Made by a program: the position numbers and the translations under genes
Shown: positions 42,901 to 55,500 of the stretch, in pieces
Layout: each line of letters begins with the position of its first letter
Numbering within the stretch: position 1 is the stretch's first letter
The notes under the pieces: model-generated
Told to the model about the DNA's origin: nothing
Databases searched by the model: none
Seen by the model: the letters and a program-made list of their open reading frames with translations, nothing else
NCBI GenBank assembly: GCA_047495785.1
Contig: JBLDXI010000003.1
Span: 3,038,001-3,102,000 of the forward strand
Source of the DNA: Lepidodermella squamata
Taxonomy: Eukaryota > Gastrotricha
Length of the DNA stretch: 64,000 bases
Direction: 5' to 3'

Positions 42901-45900
42901 CGTTCCATCAGCCGCACACTATAAGAAAAAATGAACAATATTTGATTTTTGTTAGCCAATCCATTGAAACGATTTTCAGAGTCTGAATTAAGGCAGCATA
43001 TTATTTTCAATTTTCAATTATTTTGTTATTGAGAGGCGATGTCTGTCCATTCAGTTAAACATGTCTCAAACAATAATAATTCAAACAAATTATGTGGCTC
43101 GAGAAATTCCTGCAAATTCACTAATTTTTAATTTTAAATGATTGTAGGAAGACATTTCTTGAGAATGATAACTGCGAAAGAATGGCTTTACGTTAGGAAG
43201 TAACCTCTCTTATCGCAATGGTGGGAGAACAAGTCAGGATGGCCGAGCGGTCTAAGGCGCCAGACTCAAGATCTGGTCCTCGAAAGAGGGCGTGGGTTCG
43301 AACCCCACTTCTGACATGATTTTTTATTTTTCCTTTTTTTATTTTTATTTTTATTTCAAATTTCAAATACAACTCAAATGCGATTTCTCATATACACCGG
43401 GTCATAGACAGGTCATAGGAAAATCGCGCACATAAAATCAAAACGTCGCGCAAAACAGAAAGGAGTACCCTAATTAAACAATGCGCGACGCTTTTAATTA
43501 TTATCTTTCAACTCTTATTTCAAATTTTGAGCGTAAGAATCAATTAATAAATAATAAATTACTCAATTTTGATTAAAATTAACTTCGTTTATGGCAATGC
43601 ATACCATGCATACCAAACTACTGCCAATGATGAAAAATTCCACTAACCTGAACGTAGTTATTTCGCGTCGTCAACAAGTAGCCTTCCAAGCATTCATACA
43701 TGACCAAACTGCCGCCAACCGGTGTTGTATCGTAACTTTTGTAAATAACAGCCGAATTCGCAACAGACGGCGGTGCCAAGCACAGAGTCTGCGGAATATC
43801 CGACGCTTTCAAACACCTCGGCAAAGTCGACCAGCGGCCCGTGTCCTGGCAAACCGCCGTCGAAGGCACGGTATTCACGACAAAGCCTTCATTACACCGG
43901 AAGAAAACTCGCGAACCAACAACCGACTTGGCATTCGAAAAATCAGAATAAAGCGCCTGGCCGTTGTCGATTTGAGGCGCGGCGCCACATGTCGACACGC
44001 TTGACCGCACACAGCGCGGGGCTAGCGACCAGCCAGACGCGCCGCACGTCACAACGGGCGATCCTTCAATCCGCCACGATTCGGCGCATTGAAACGTGAT
44101 TGTATCACCCAATTTCGGCACGGAATTCATCGCGGTTTGCGTTGAGATGAACCCGTTAGTTACCACGGGTAGTACCGAGCATGACGACGACCGGGTACAA
44201 GTAGGAATCGCCGACCATTTCAACGGGCTGGACGAGCAAACAACCTGCCGATCGCCGTTCATTTGATAACCGTCGTTACACATGAAAAACACGGTATCGC
44301 CCAAACCGCCGTTTGACGGCGTCCCGGTGATGTATTGGGTGTAGATAACCCGGCCGTTGTCGATGGTCGGCGTCGCCCCGCATGAATCTACCTTATTCGA
44401 GCCGATACCGCCAGCGGCTGAGGCTTGAATCCCGTCTAGCGGCTCGCAGTTCGCGGTTTGCGACCAACTGCCGTTAGCCTGGCAAGTTATGACAACATAA
44501 GCCGCGTCCTGGACTTGGAAACCCGGTTCGCACTGGTAAAAGGCCTTATCATCGGGGATACTGGTCGCGTCAAACGTTTTCACGGTTAATTTCGCGTTTC
44601 TCAAGTTAGGCGCAGCGCCACATCCCGCCGGGATACAAGTCGGGGCTAAAGTCCAAGTTCCGGCTGGTTTTTGGCAGGTAACGGCGTTGATTCTCGGATC
44701 AGCCAACGCGAAGCCTAATTTGCATAGGTAAATGACTGACGTCGCGTTGACCGAGGCGATGAAGCCGTTTTCGATACTCGGCGGGGGTCGGCATGGGGCG
44801 AAGTTAATGGCTTGGATCGATCTGGCGCAAATCGGTAATTTCGACCAGCCATCCGGGGTGCAAATTACCGTATCAATCGAGGTGACATCGAATTGATACC
44901 CGGAGTTGCATTGGTACTGCAAAATAGTTCCGATCGGGTATTTTTCGAGACTCGACGAAATTTGGGTGACTAGCAAGGCGTTAGCAACGGGCTGAATCGG
45001 GCCGCAAGATGAGTCTTGGTCTAGATTCAGCTGTTCAATCGGGGCTGCGAGTGGCAGCTCGCGTAGAGGCTGGTTTATAACTTTTTGGGTTGTGGCCGGG
45101 GTGGTTTTCGGTGTGGTTGAGGTTGGCTTGACGACTATTACTGGCTGGGCGTCGATGTTCATCCGATTTCCGACGTCGTTGTTGTCATTTGCGGCGTTGT
45201 TTGTGCTTCGGGAGCAACTCGGCATCACGCTCCAAGTACGGGATGTTTCGTCACCTGAGCATGTCACAGTCTCAGGGCCAACCAAAGCGTAACCCGTATC
45301 ACAAGAATCTGCAATAAAAGTTGAATAAATCTGGGAAATTTTGTGAAATTTCAAAAACAGTTATTAAAAAAGCTTTTTGGGTGTACCAATTCTAGACCCT
45401 AAATTTAGGGACTCTCATTTTAAAGTTTCTGATCCTGTTTCCAGGTGTTTTCTTTGTTTGCGCGACTTTGGGGCACGCTTTATCAAGAAACTGGATGAAT
45501 TTAGAGCAAGAACACCGGAACCTCAATTTTAACGCAAGTGATGTTAAGTACCGGATGCAGAGCTATTGATCTACATAATAATTTTCTCGCGCCGTCGAAC
45601 CATTTTTTGCAAATGCTAAATATAGTAACAAAATCTTCGATGTATAGTGATTTGCTGTAAATCTAAAGCTAAAAATAGAACATGTTGCTATTTTTGGCAC
45701 TGCAAAAAATGGTTCGACGGTGCGAGAAAATTATTATGTAGATCAATAGCTCTGCATCCGGTACTTAACATCCCTTGTTTTAACGATGACGATTTTCCTT
45801 CACTTTGAAATTTTCTTAAAATCAAATTTGAACTTCAAACTTACAATAAAGAGTATCTCCTGGTCCTCCGAAGCGTGAATTTCCGCTCTTGAAAACAGAC

Positions 45901-48900
45901 GATACCATTCGCCCATTTGCTATAGCTGGGGCTGGTCCGCAAGTTTTATCCGAGCATTTTGGAACATTTCTCCAAGCTACTGGAGGTCCAGCTGAACACT
46001 CAGCCACGCCATTATTATCAGTATCAACCATGACATAACCATCCAAGCATTGATAGTAAACCTTATCACCAGGCATAGCCATGTTCACGCCGAGGTCGCT
46101 GTTTTTGAACTCGGATCTGACTTTGTTGCTGTAGGAGACATCTGGAGGTTTCCCGCAGTACCCACTTGGGACGGTATCGGGGGAGTTAGGCTTAGCACGG
46201 CAAGTTGGCGGGGAGGTCCAAGCTACAGCATCAACGCTACCCTCACACCAGACCCTGCCAGCTCCAACGAGCTCATAGCCAGAATTGCAGGCGTAAATCA
46301 CGTAATCGCCAAGTTCGAACTGACCTGACGTGCCGAGGTTAGTTTGATCGATACGGCCGAATCGAATCGTAGGCGGGAATTCGCACATGACAGGCACGTC
46401 ACTCCTTTGATCGGGTATGCAAGTCGGTAAAGCAGACCAATCGCCGGTGCTGGAACATGTCACTCGAGTTGGGCCTGATAACACGTAGCCTCGATTGCAT
46501 TTGTAGGTCAACACACTGTCATTAGTCGCGACCGACTCAAAGTTCTGACTCAACAAATGGCCATTGCTTATTGCGATAGTCGGGCTAGGGCAAAATGGTG
46601 ACTTGGTCGTGGTTCGACCTGGCACGTTCAATGCAACACATTGAGGCGGAGATGACCATTGGTTGTTGTTTTGGCAGAAGATTATATTCAGTCCCAACAT
46701 TCGGTAATTAGCGTTACAGGCGTATTCAGTTGAGTCCAAGAAGATTGTCATGTTATTTGATAAGGTTTGCCGGGTGATCGAGCCGTTATCGATTCGAGGA
46801 GCTGGGCCGCACTTCGATCGTTGATTTATAGGGACTGCGACAGTCGTGGTTGTAGCGACAACGGGCGGAGCGATGCAAAGCGGAAGTTGGGTCCATCGCC
46901 AAGAGTTCAGACAGGTGATAACGGGTTTGCTATCTGAGCTCATCATATAACCGGACATGCAAGTATATTCTACGGTATCTCCAACAACCGCGTAGTTTTT
47001 GAAGGATCGCTTGGTAACAACAGCATTCGGTACTCCAGGACCATTCGAGCCACAAGAAGCTGAAAATCATTAAACTTTCAAACTTTCTGAAACTTTTGAA
47101 CACAAAACCAGTGGATGAAGACGGATTCTCAAGGTGGGGGAGTACGGGTGGGTATTTTCAGCCCCTTATTTATCTGAATCTGACCAAATGGTCCCTCTGT
47201 GGTTTTTTTGCCTGGACCTCTTGAGGTTACCCCCTCATATTAACCCCCTTTCTCCCCCTCTCTCCCACTACCCCCATTCTTCCCCGTCCTGTGCTTCGCA
47301 CGCTGCAAATACATACCTATGCACGTTGGTTGGGCCGTCCATTTGCTATTTTTGCATTCGACCAGGTCTTTCCCGTTGAGAACAAAGCCAGCGTTACAGC
47401 TGTAGAAGATGAAATCGTCTCCGTTCGATAGACCCCCAGTTGGGACCGATGAAGCGGCTACAAATCCATTCTGAACGGTAGGCACAGGTCCGCAAGATCT
47501 GATATCGCCATCGCAAGTCGGAGCGACGGACCACTGAAGCCTTTCGAAGTCGCAAGAAACACTGGCATTGCCCTTCAAGACAAAGTAGCCAAGATCTGTG
47601 CGACAACTGTAGATTACTCGATCATTCGGGCCGCCGTTAGTTCCACTAAATGATTTTGAAAGAATGACGCCGTTGGCAACATTCGGCGGGGGTCCGCATG
47701 AGTTGGGGCTGCAAGTCGGAGCAACAGACCATTTACCATCGCTTCCGCAAATCACAGTGTCTGTTCCTCGGATTTGCTGGCCCAACTGACAAGCGTAACG
47801 AGCAGTTGATCCCGGAACACTGGCGTCAGCTTTGAAAGTTTGAAAATCCACCCGAGCATTCGATACAACTGGAGGCAAGCCGCAGGTCACTGAATACAAC
47901 TTATTTTAAGAAAGACAACAACTTAATCAGATGATAACGTACCACAGCTCGGGGAGTTCGACCATTTGCCGTCATCTCCACAAACAATCGAATCTGAACC
48001 TGGAATTGGTTGGCCGCTATCACAAGCATAGCGAACAACGCTGGATGGTTGGCTGAATGTGTTGTTGAAGCTCTTCCACGTAACTCGGGCGTTCGAAACA
48101 GTTGGAGCAGGCCCGCAAGATCTGATGCATTCTGGAATCGGGGACCACGAGTAGTCACTTTGACAAGCCGTTGTGTCGAAGTCTTTGATAACATAGCCAT
48201 CAACGCATTGGTAGCGCACAGCATTTTGGAATCGCTGGGCGACAAACGCATTCGCAATTGACGGAGACTGGCCGCATGGAGATGGAACATTCGCGGGTGT
48301 CACAGATGGTTGAGTGGGCCGAGATGGCTGAGTGTTGGACACACAGACTGGCAGCGGTGTGGACCATCGCATAGACGGCAGGCACTGAACAGCCGTAGAG
48401 CTCCCAGGCGCGAATGAGAATCCGGTGATGCATCGGTAAGAAACGGAGTCGCCAGGGTTCGCTAGGGTGGTGAATGTTCGGGTCACAATAGCAGCATTCG
48501 CAATTACAGGCCCAGTACTACCGCAAGAAGCTAAAACATACAACAATAGAATCGAAACGTCGGAAGAATGTTTAAAGACTTACCGACGCAAGACGGGGGA
48601 GTAGACCATTTGTTATCCACGCAGGAAACGTAGTTGTTCCCTTGCAGTGTGTATCCTTCGTCACACTGATAAAACACGAAATCTCCGTTAGTTGAGCGTG
48701 TAACAATCGAGGATGTTGTCATAGCTCCATTTCTGACACCGGGAGGTAACCCGCAAGAATTAGCAGGCGCGGTGCCACCGCACGTCGGGGGAGCAGTCCA
48801 CCTTAAAGACTGAGCGTCACAGGTTATGGTGTTAGAGCCACTCATCGTGAAGCCATTGAGGCAGCTGTAGGTCACTGTTGCTCCTGCGACACTGTTGATG

Positions 48901-51414
48901 CCTGAGAAGGTTTGAGATTCAACTCGAGCGTTGACAACCTGGGGCGGTTGGCCACAAGTTTGGTAGTTGCATGATGGAACTGAGGTCCAAGAACCGGTCT
49001 GCCCATTGCAAACAGCGGTGTCAGAATTTCCGATTGAGTAAGAACCCAAGCAGCGATATTGAACAGTCGAACCACCTCTGCTGTTTGTACCATTGAAATC
49101 TTGATAGACAACCTCTGCGTTCAAGATGAAGAGAGCAGGGCCACATGAAAGGGGCGGCGAGCACTTTGGAATTTGAGTCCATCCTAAAGGTTGTGTCTGG
49201 CATGTGACTGTCTCCATTCCGTTCATTATGAAGTTGTTCTCGCATGCAAAAGTTGCGACTTCACCGCCTTGCTGGTTAGGAGTTGTATCTCTGAACGAGA
49301 CCATCTTCGCAAAACGAACCGTTGGCAGTTGTCCGCAAATCGTATCTGTAGTAAGATAAACGAAAGGTTTGAACTAAAGCTCAGGGATGGGGCTTACTTA
49401 TTATTGCTGCATCAGTGCTGGTTGCGCCGCCCGATGGCTGTCTTCCACTGATGGTGGTAGTGGCTGTGAGAAGTCTGCAAGCCGGGACTGCTGACCACCT
49501 GCCTCCGTTACAGGTCACAACGTCCTCGCCAACGATTTCGTACCGATCATAGCAACCATAGATAGCCTGAGTTTGATCATCGCTGATTCGCAGCACTCGT
49601 CCGTTGTCGATAGCAGGCAGAACACCGCATCTCGGCGTGCTCTGAGTTGTTGCTCCAGTGTTCGAAATGCATCGAGGGATGACTGACCAAGTTCCATCGG
49701 CCAAACACGATACAAAACCACTGGCACTCAACGAGTAACCATTGTTGCAGGCGTAGGTGATGTTTTGGCCTGGACGAGCCGACTGGGCTAGGGGGTAAGT
49801 TGCCGAAACAATCTCGCCGTTAGCTATCGCAATAGGGTCAGGGCATACTACGTCTCCAGTGGGGTCAGCTGTAGGGATTCGCGATTTAAGAACTGAGAAT
49901 CAGAAATTAAGGCAGGTACTTACTAGCAATCGGAACGCTGGTCTTAGCGACTAGTGAAGAGAAGAAGAAAACTTAGTTATAGATAGAAACTAGAGTCGAA
50001 GTGATTTACCGCAAATAGGCAGAGTTCCCCAGAATCCATCGTACCCGCAAATGACCAAACTAGTTCCAGAGCTGAATTCGTAACCATCCTGGCATTGGTA
50101 CCGAACTTCGCTCAACGGGACTGATTTCGAATCGGAAAAGGTTCGACTGGTAACTGTTGCAAGCTCAATCTTAGGAGCTGGTCCACAGGTAACAGTTGGG
50201 GCTGCTGTTGTAGTCGAGGCGATTGTCGTAGTTTCCGGGGTGTCGGAAACACAGAGCGGAACAAGACTCCATCTTGAAGATTCCTGGCATGTAATCCGCT
50301 TGTTGCTGCCCTGTGAAATCTGGTAGCCTGTTTGGCATTGATAGTCGACAGTATCGCCAACTCGGCTGATCTTCTCGAAGGACTTGTAAGTGATGACAGC
50401 ATTAGGAATCTGCGGATCACCCCCACATGAGGCTAGTAAAGATTCAAGCGTAAGTAATTAGAGAAATTTGAATTCCAAGGTGGACTCACCCATACAAACT
50501 GGTAATGTCGACCAAGTTCCGTCATCTTGGCAGGTCGAATAGAAGTTTCCTTGAAGAGCGAAACCTTCATTACAAGCGTAGTTGACGTAATCCCCGGCCA
50601 TGTAGACTCCATTCGAAGTTCGAGCTACGATGTACCCATTAGGAATGGGAAGAGAATCTCCACATCTTGCCAGATCATTTCCTAAGGGAAACCTTTAATT
50701 GAGCTGAATAAATTTCAGTGAAAATTACGATTTTTGATCATTGTGATGCTTAGAGCCACAATTCGACCAGTTGGGTTCGGTTGTAGTTCCCCGGGAGCTT
50801 TGAGTTCCTTGACATCTTTCAATTCTTGAAGCGATTGGAAACCAACATAAGTTTGATACATGTTAGTCTCAGCATCACTGGCGCCGAGTTTGTAGGGCAA
50901 AATCAAAGAAGACTGAGCCGGCAAGTCCCAGCGGTCGTAAAAGTAACCGAAATACTGACCAGTCTGGACTTTCAACTGCCTGCTAAGAGGCAGGGCGACA
51001 GTTTGCCAGCCAACATCAAGAGACTGAAGGTCGATCGCTACGAAATTTACGAGCTTGAACGATCCTGTTCGAAGTGGGATCGCCTCGAAAGTTGCCAGGT
51101 AAAATCGAGTTGTCGACGTAACTGTCTGCCGGTTGATGAAAGAAACTTGCGAGACAACTCCATCACACTCAGCTTTCATCCACAGTAAAATGTGGAGTAG
51201 CCCACTGGCTAAAGGGTAGGAATTAGGGGCACTGACATTTGCAGGAATACCGGCAGAGCATGCTAGAAATAAAATGTGAAAAATTCCACCTTAATAAATG
51301 AAAATTCAGACTTTCAACAAGTTGGCGTCTTCCGACTTGAATTCCAGCTCCAGAGGCCAACGCCACGCAAATCGCCAGGCCTATAAGGCATATTACCAAA
51401 TCTCGCCCTGTCAT
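39945..51414 (-). CDS. Gene M: giant secreted protein, NTD + 35 CCPs + VWA-like domain
   Basis: About 2,900 residues over roughly 20 exons. The signal peptide is MTGRDLVICLIGLAICVALA (ATG at 51414). The unrecognised NTD has GLLHILLWMKAECDGVV, SFIN, FYDRWDLP and YVGFQS. I count 35 CCPs, from CGDSLPIP (about 50660) to CGPVPVVA (about 41170). Thr/Pro linkers lie near 50200, 49450, 46850 and 45100. The C-terminal VWA-like domain has FALDLQESDGF, VYLTNTRRG and IFVFAVGD. It ends SDAAFQNYFCGPK with a stop at 39945. All exon joins checked keep frame and CCP spacing. A tRNA-Leu gene, a foldback element and a G-rich tract lie in its introns. It is the only gene here with both NTD and VWA-like ends, so it may represent the full ancestral plan. 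Probably a long, flexible extracellular binding protein. Confidence 0.85.
42919..43647. other. 729-nt intron of gene M containing a tRNA gene
   Basis: The donor CAG|GTTAGT and acceptor TTATAG join LTTRNNYVQ to CAADGTWTDPPKC in frame, completing one CCP. Apart from the tRNA-Leu on the opposite strand I see only AT-rich sequence. Confidence 0.6.
43233..43315 (+). tRNA. tRNA-Leu (anticodon CAA)
   Basis: The acceptor stem GTCAGGA/TTCTGAC pairs with one G-T wobble. The anticodon arm CCAGA-CTCAAGA-TCTGG gives anticodon CAA. A long variable arm and the T-arm GTGGGTTCGAACCCCAC are present. It lies antisense inside an intron of gene M. A T-rich terminator follows at about 43320. Confidence 0.93.
45420..45490. 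repeat. Old dispersed repeat, uninterrupted copy
   Basis: The stretch cattttaaagtttctga through tttctttgtttgc to ggggcacgcttt matches, in order, the two flanks of the foldback element at 2453-2677. This copy lacks the insertion. Confidence 0.5.
45529..45783. mobile_element. Foldback element in an intron of gene M
   Basis: Long inverted repeat: the best arms are 45540-45611 and 45701-45772 (gatgttaagtaccggatgca and its complement), with weaker pairing continuing inward and outward. No coding capacity. It lies in the 536-nt intron 45309-45844. Confidence 0.75.
47224..47290 (-). other. G-rich tract with quadruplex potential in an intron of gene M
   Basis: The minus (sense) strand carries at least five runs of four to five G within 60 nt, including GGGGGAGAGAGG. 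It lies in the 257-nt intron 47060-47316, close to the 5' splice site. Folding in RNA is possible but not shown. Confidence 0.5.
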
Positions 51415-51851
51415 TCAGTGTTAATCATTTAAATTCTAGTTATAGGCAAGAAATCAAGGTTATTATTCTAAAAGTTGAGCCATTTGTTCGTGCACTCTTG
51501 TTAATTCATAGTTTTTAGGCGACGTGCTCTTCTGCCTGCAGCAGCAGGGTGCACCAAGCAACGACAATGCCGCTCGTATAAACAGCGCATCGCAAATCGA
51601 TAGGCGCCCAGCCTAAAAAATGAAGGTGTGATACGCCTGGTGCTCGTATAAATGTGTATGGTGACTCAGCGATAAATAATTCAACAGTGCGCCATTTATT
51701 CAAGGGGATGATGTTGGCAAAAACAACACATCTAAAGCTCATCGTTGGTGAAAGGCTATCGATCATCAGGTTCCAATCATGATCGGAATCAGCTAAAAAT
51801 CCAGAACAATCACGAAAAATACTCAAATTTTATTCCGAAAATTGGTAACTA
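51415..51851. other. Upstream region of gene M
   Basis: Presumed promoter of gene M. A minus-strand frame at 51515-51826 is open for 104 codons including its stop but starts at TTG, has no family match and no splice context, so it is not called. Confidence 0.4.
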
Positions 51852-52407
51852 AATAAATCGTGGTCAGACTTTTTAGCAGTGACACTTCAGCAAATGAGGG
51901 TCAAATCAGCAGTGACACCTTTTCAGTAAAAATTCCATAAAAATCAAATTTTTGTATTAATTTAAATAATTCTTGTAGACAAGTGAGCAGTGACATTTCA
52001 GCAGAGACAAAATATCAGTGACTATTGAGCAGTGACTTTTCATCAGTGACAAATGAACAAGTGATTCATCAATTTTTATTCATTTATAACGGGCATTGAA
52101 CTTGCACTTTTTGAGCTCAACTTCAATGCAGCGAATAGTCCCCCCGCTGAATACGGCTGAAATTCTGTTGATGAAATGTCCCCGCTGAAATGTCACTGCG
52201 CAAATGTCACCGAGATAAAGATAATAAATTTGGAAAAATTTAGGATAAATTATCAAAAATCACTGCTGACTTGTCACTGATGATTTGTCACAGCGCAAAT
52301 GTCGCAGCTCAACTGTCACTGCTCATTTGTCACTGATGAAAAGTCACTGCTCATTTGACCCGTATTTGCTGAAGTGTCACTGCTGAAAAGTCTGACCACG
52401 ATTTATT
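51852..52407. mobile_element. Foldback element built of short tandem words, 556 bp
   Basis: The outer arms aataaatcgtggtcagac (51852 on) and its complement (ending 52407) extend about 65 nt with small mismatches. Inside, both halves consist of degenerate repeats of the words gcagtgac and cagcaaat, inverted to gtcactgc and atttgctg in the right half. The centre (about 51935-52230) is mostly AT-rich with more such words. It resembles foldback transposons, whose long terminal inverted repeats contain subrepeats. No protein is encoded. It lies between genes M and N. Confidence 0.75.
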
Positions 52408-52559
52408 CAAGGCCGTTTATTTTCGGCAAAAAAACATTAATTCGTTGATGATTATCGCAATTGGCAAAAAATCCAGAAAAATTGTGAAAAAACTCTAATT
52501 TTATTCCTCTAATCACACAGCAACAAAATAATTTCGTGCAAAATTATCACATAAAATCA

Positions 52560-55500
52560 TTAAATTCTATAAGCCATCGATGGCGATTTGGCTGTGCACA
52601 AAAAGTTGAGAAAATTTGTTTCCGACAACAAATTAGAACTGAGCAAGGAACTCGACGCCAGGACGCGAACGAAATTCGGGTCGGAGGCGATTGATTTTTT
52701 GTACGCACCCTGCAAATCGGCATCAGTTAATGCCGATCCAACGCCAATTACGTAAGTCCTCATGGCGCCGCGTAAATTACGAATTGACGCCAATTCCGTC
52801 GCGGCGTTATCGACACTTGAAACCGGCCGGCGGGTTGAAGTTATCAGTACAAGTCGAGTTTCATATTGCAACGGCAAGACTGGTAGAATTCGAGTCCTGA
52901 CTATGCTCAATAGTCGCTGCAAATCTGTCGGGAAGATTACAACAGGAATAGGTTTAACACTTGAATCAAGCCAGCCATTCCATCGAGCGAAATCGGTTGG
53001 ATTAACCGATGTATCCAGGGTAACAATTTGCTCGGTTGTATCGAGCCCTCTTGCCTGGAAATTCGCCCCGCCGTAGCCGATCTTGACCGAATTTTCGACA
53101 AGGCTGCGAATGGCAGGTGGGACAGATTTCATGAAGGAAATCAGCTCATTCGCGTTATCGTTGTTAATACTGGCAGATTCAGCGAAATCGAGGATGAAAA
53201 TAACATTCAGACCCCCTGCTGGGCAGTTTATTGCTGAATTTGAACCCTTGGGTTGAAGAGGCTGGGCAGGCTGAAGCGCCGGCTGGCCATTTGCGGTTTC
53301 AGGCCCGACGCAAACTGGTAAAATCGACCAAACTCCACTAGGTTGGCAGGTTACGACCTGATTTTGCGTATTAGCCGGGGCAGCGCGGCATTTGTAAGTG
53401 ACTTTATCGCCGACGATGCTTCGAGTTTCGCCAACTGGGATTGTTGTATCGACTACGTCAGCGTTTGCTACGAATGGCCGGATGCCGCATGTTACGGCGT
53501 CGGTTGAGCGGATGGTGCAGGTTGGTAGGGGTGACCACAGGCCAGTCTCGCGGCAGCGGACCCGCGCTTCGCCGCTGATGACGAGAGGCGCTTTGCAGGC
53601 GTATTGAACAAAGCTGTTCACGGTACTGGCTGAGCCTTCGAAGTTCCGATCGGTTTCAAGTGCGTTCGGCACGATGGGAGCAACTCCACAGGTGGCTTCT
53701 ACGGGTAAAGAAAGAAGTTGAAAGTAGATGAAGATAATCAAGCTTCAAAAAATGTATAAAAATTAATTTTAATGAAATTAAAAAAAAAATTAAAAAAAAG
53801 TTTGAAATTGAATTTTAAATTTTAAAATACATTATTAAATTAAATTTCAAAATTTATTAGGCCTAAAAATTGAACTTACGATTGGTTACAGCGCTGACAC
53901 AAGTTGGCGATGAGCTCCATTTCCCACCCGCTTGGCAAGATACCGTTCGCGAGCCGATAAGGTTAAAACCAGCCCGGCACTGGTAAGTCACAAGGGTTCC
54001 GGTTTTGCTTTCTTGGTCGACAAAATTGCCGCTGATTATGCCGTTTTCAACATCTGGAGGCTTGCCACATGTATCCACTGCAAAAATTGCAAAAAATTAG
54101 AATGACAAATCTTATTACGAACTTTAAAAATATTCAAATTTAAAAGAAATAATTTTCAATTTTAAAAATATTTTTAGTAAATATTTTAAAATTTTAATCT
54201 AATTAATTTTTTAAAATTGCGGAATTGTCTTACGTTTCTTTGGTCGACAAAAGGGCTGAGCTGTCCATAGGCGAGTGGCTTGGCAGCGAATAGCGGCACT
54301 GCCGACGATTTCCAGCGAATCAGGCCGGCATTCGTACCAAGCTACGTCACCCTCAACGCTTGCGGAACCTTTCACCGTTGAAAACGTTACTACAGCATTT
54401 TGAACTGTTGGAATCGCGCCACATCCGCTAGCTACAATTAAATTACGAAATTCGATGAATTTTCTCGGAAAAATTATGCAAACCTTGGCTACGGCATTGC
54501 GGCGGATCGCTCCAGTTTCCGTCCTGGAGACATACAACCTGAGCGCTATTTCGGTCGATCACAAAGCCCGGGTTGCATTTGTAGGTGATGTAGTCACCCT
54601 GTTTCGAGGCTGATGTTTCGCTGAAAGATCGCAATTCTATAACTGCATTAGCAACAAGAGGAGCTGTGCCACATAAACCAGGGTCTGAAAATCGAATTTC
54701 AAATAAAGAAATTCGAAATAATTAATTCAGAATTCATACTTAATTTGCATTCGGGCGGAGATGATGACCAACGACCATTAGGTTCGCATGTCAAGACTTG
54801 CAACCCAGTCATAGTGAAGCCGGGCGTACAGCCGAAAACATAAACTCGGCCATCAGCACTGCTGTGAATTATGCGCGAATTGGGAACACCCGGTAAAGTG
54901 GGACATTTGAGGGCGACCGATTGACAAACGGGAAGTGAGCTCCAAACACCAGTCGAAGTGCATTGAACAACGGATTTAGCAGGGTCTACGAATTCGTAGC
55001 CAGGATTGCAAGTGAAAGTTATCTAAAAACAGAAAAAATGAAATGAAATGATTAAATTAAATTATATTCAAATTAATTTAAAAAAATGTACGAAATTAAT
55101 AAATAACATAAATTCAAATTGTAATAATAGATAAATGAGTTAAACATTAATTAAAAAATTACCTTATCGCCATCAGTTGCAACCAATCCTTGAAATGTTT
55201 TTTCGCTAATTCGACCGAATTCGACTTGCGGCAGTGTTTTACAACTAGTAGCCGGTACGCACTCAACCGGCTCCGTCCACGTGCCATCAGCGCCGCAAAT
55301 GACGTAATTATTGACCCTGTCGCCAACTTTTTGCCTGAATTGATAACCCTCCGCGCATTCGAACACGATAACTGAACCTGTTGGGGCGTTGAAAAGATTT
55401 CCAGCCGGAATGTTGGAGAACACGCTAACTGCATTGCGGATTTCAGGCCGTGGTCCGCAGGGCTTGGAAGTCGGCAGCTGGTTCTGCTGTTGGCACCTTG

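Noticed and set aside
51515-51826. 104-codon minus-strand frame upstream of gene M
   Set aside because: TTG start, no ATG near the front, no recognised motif and no splice context. Probably promoter DNA of M.
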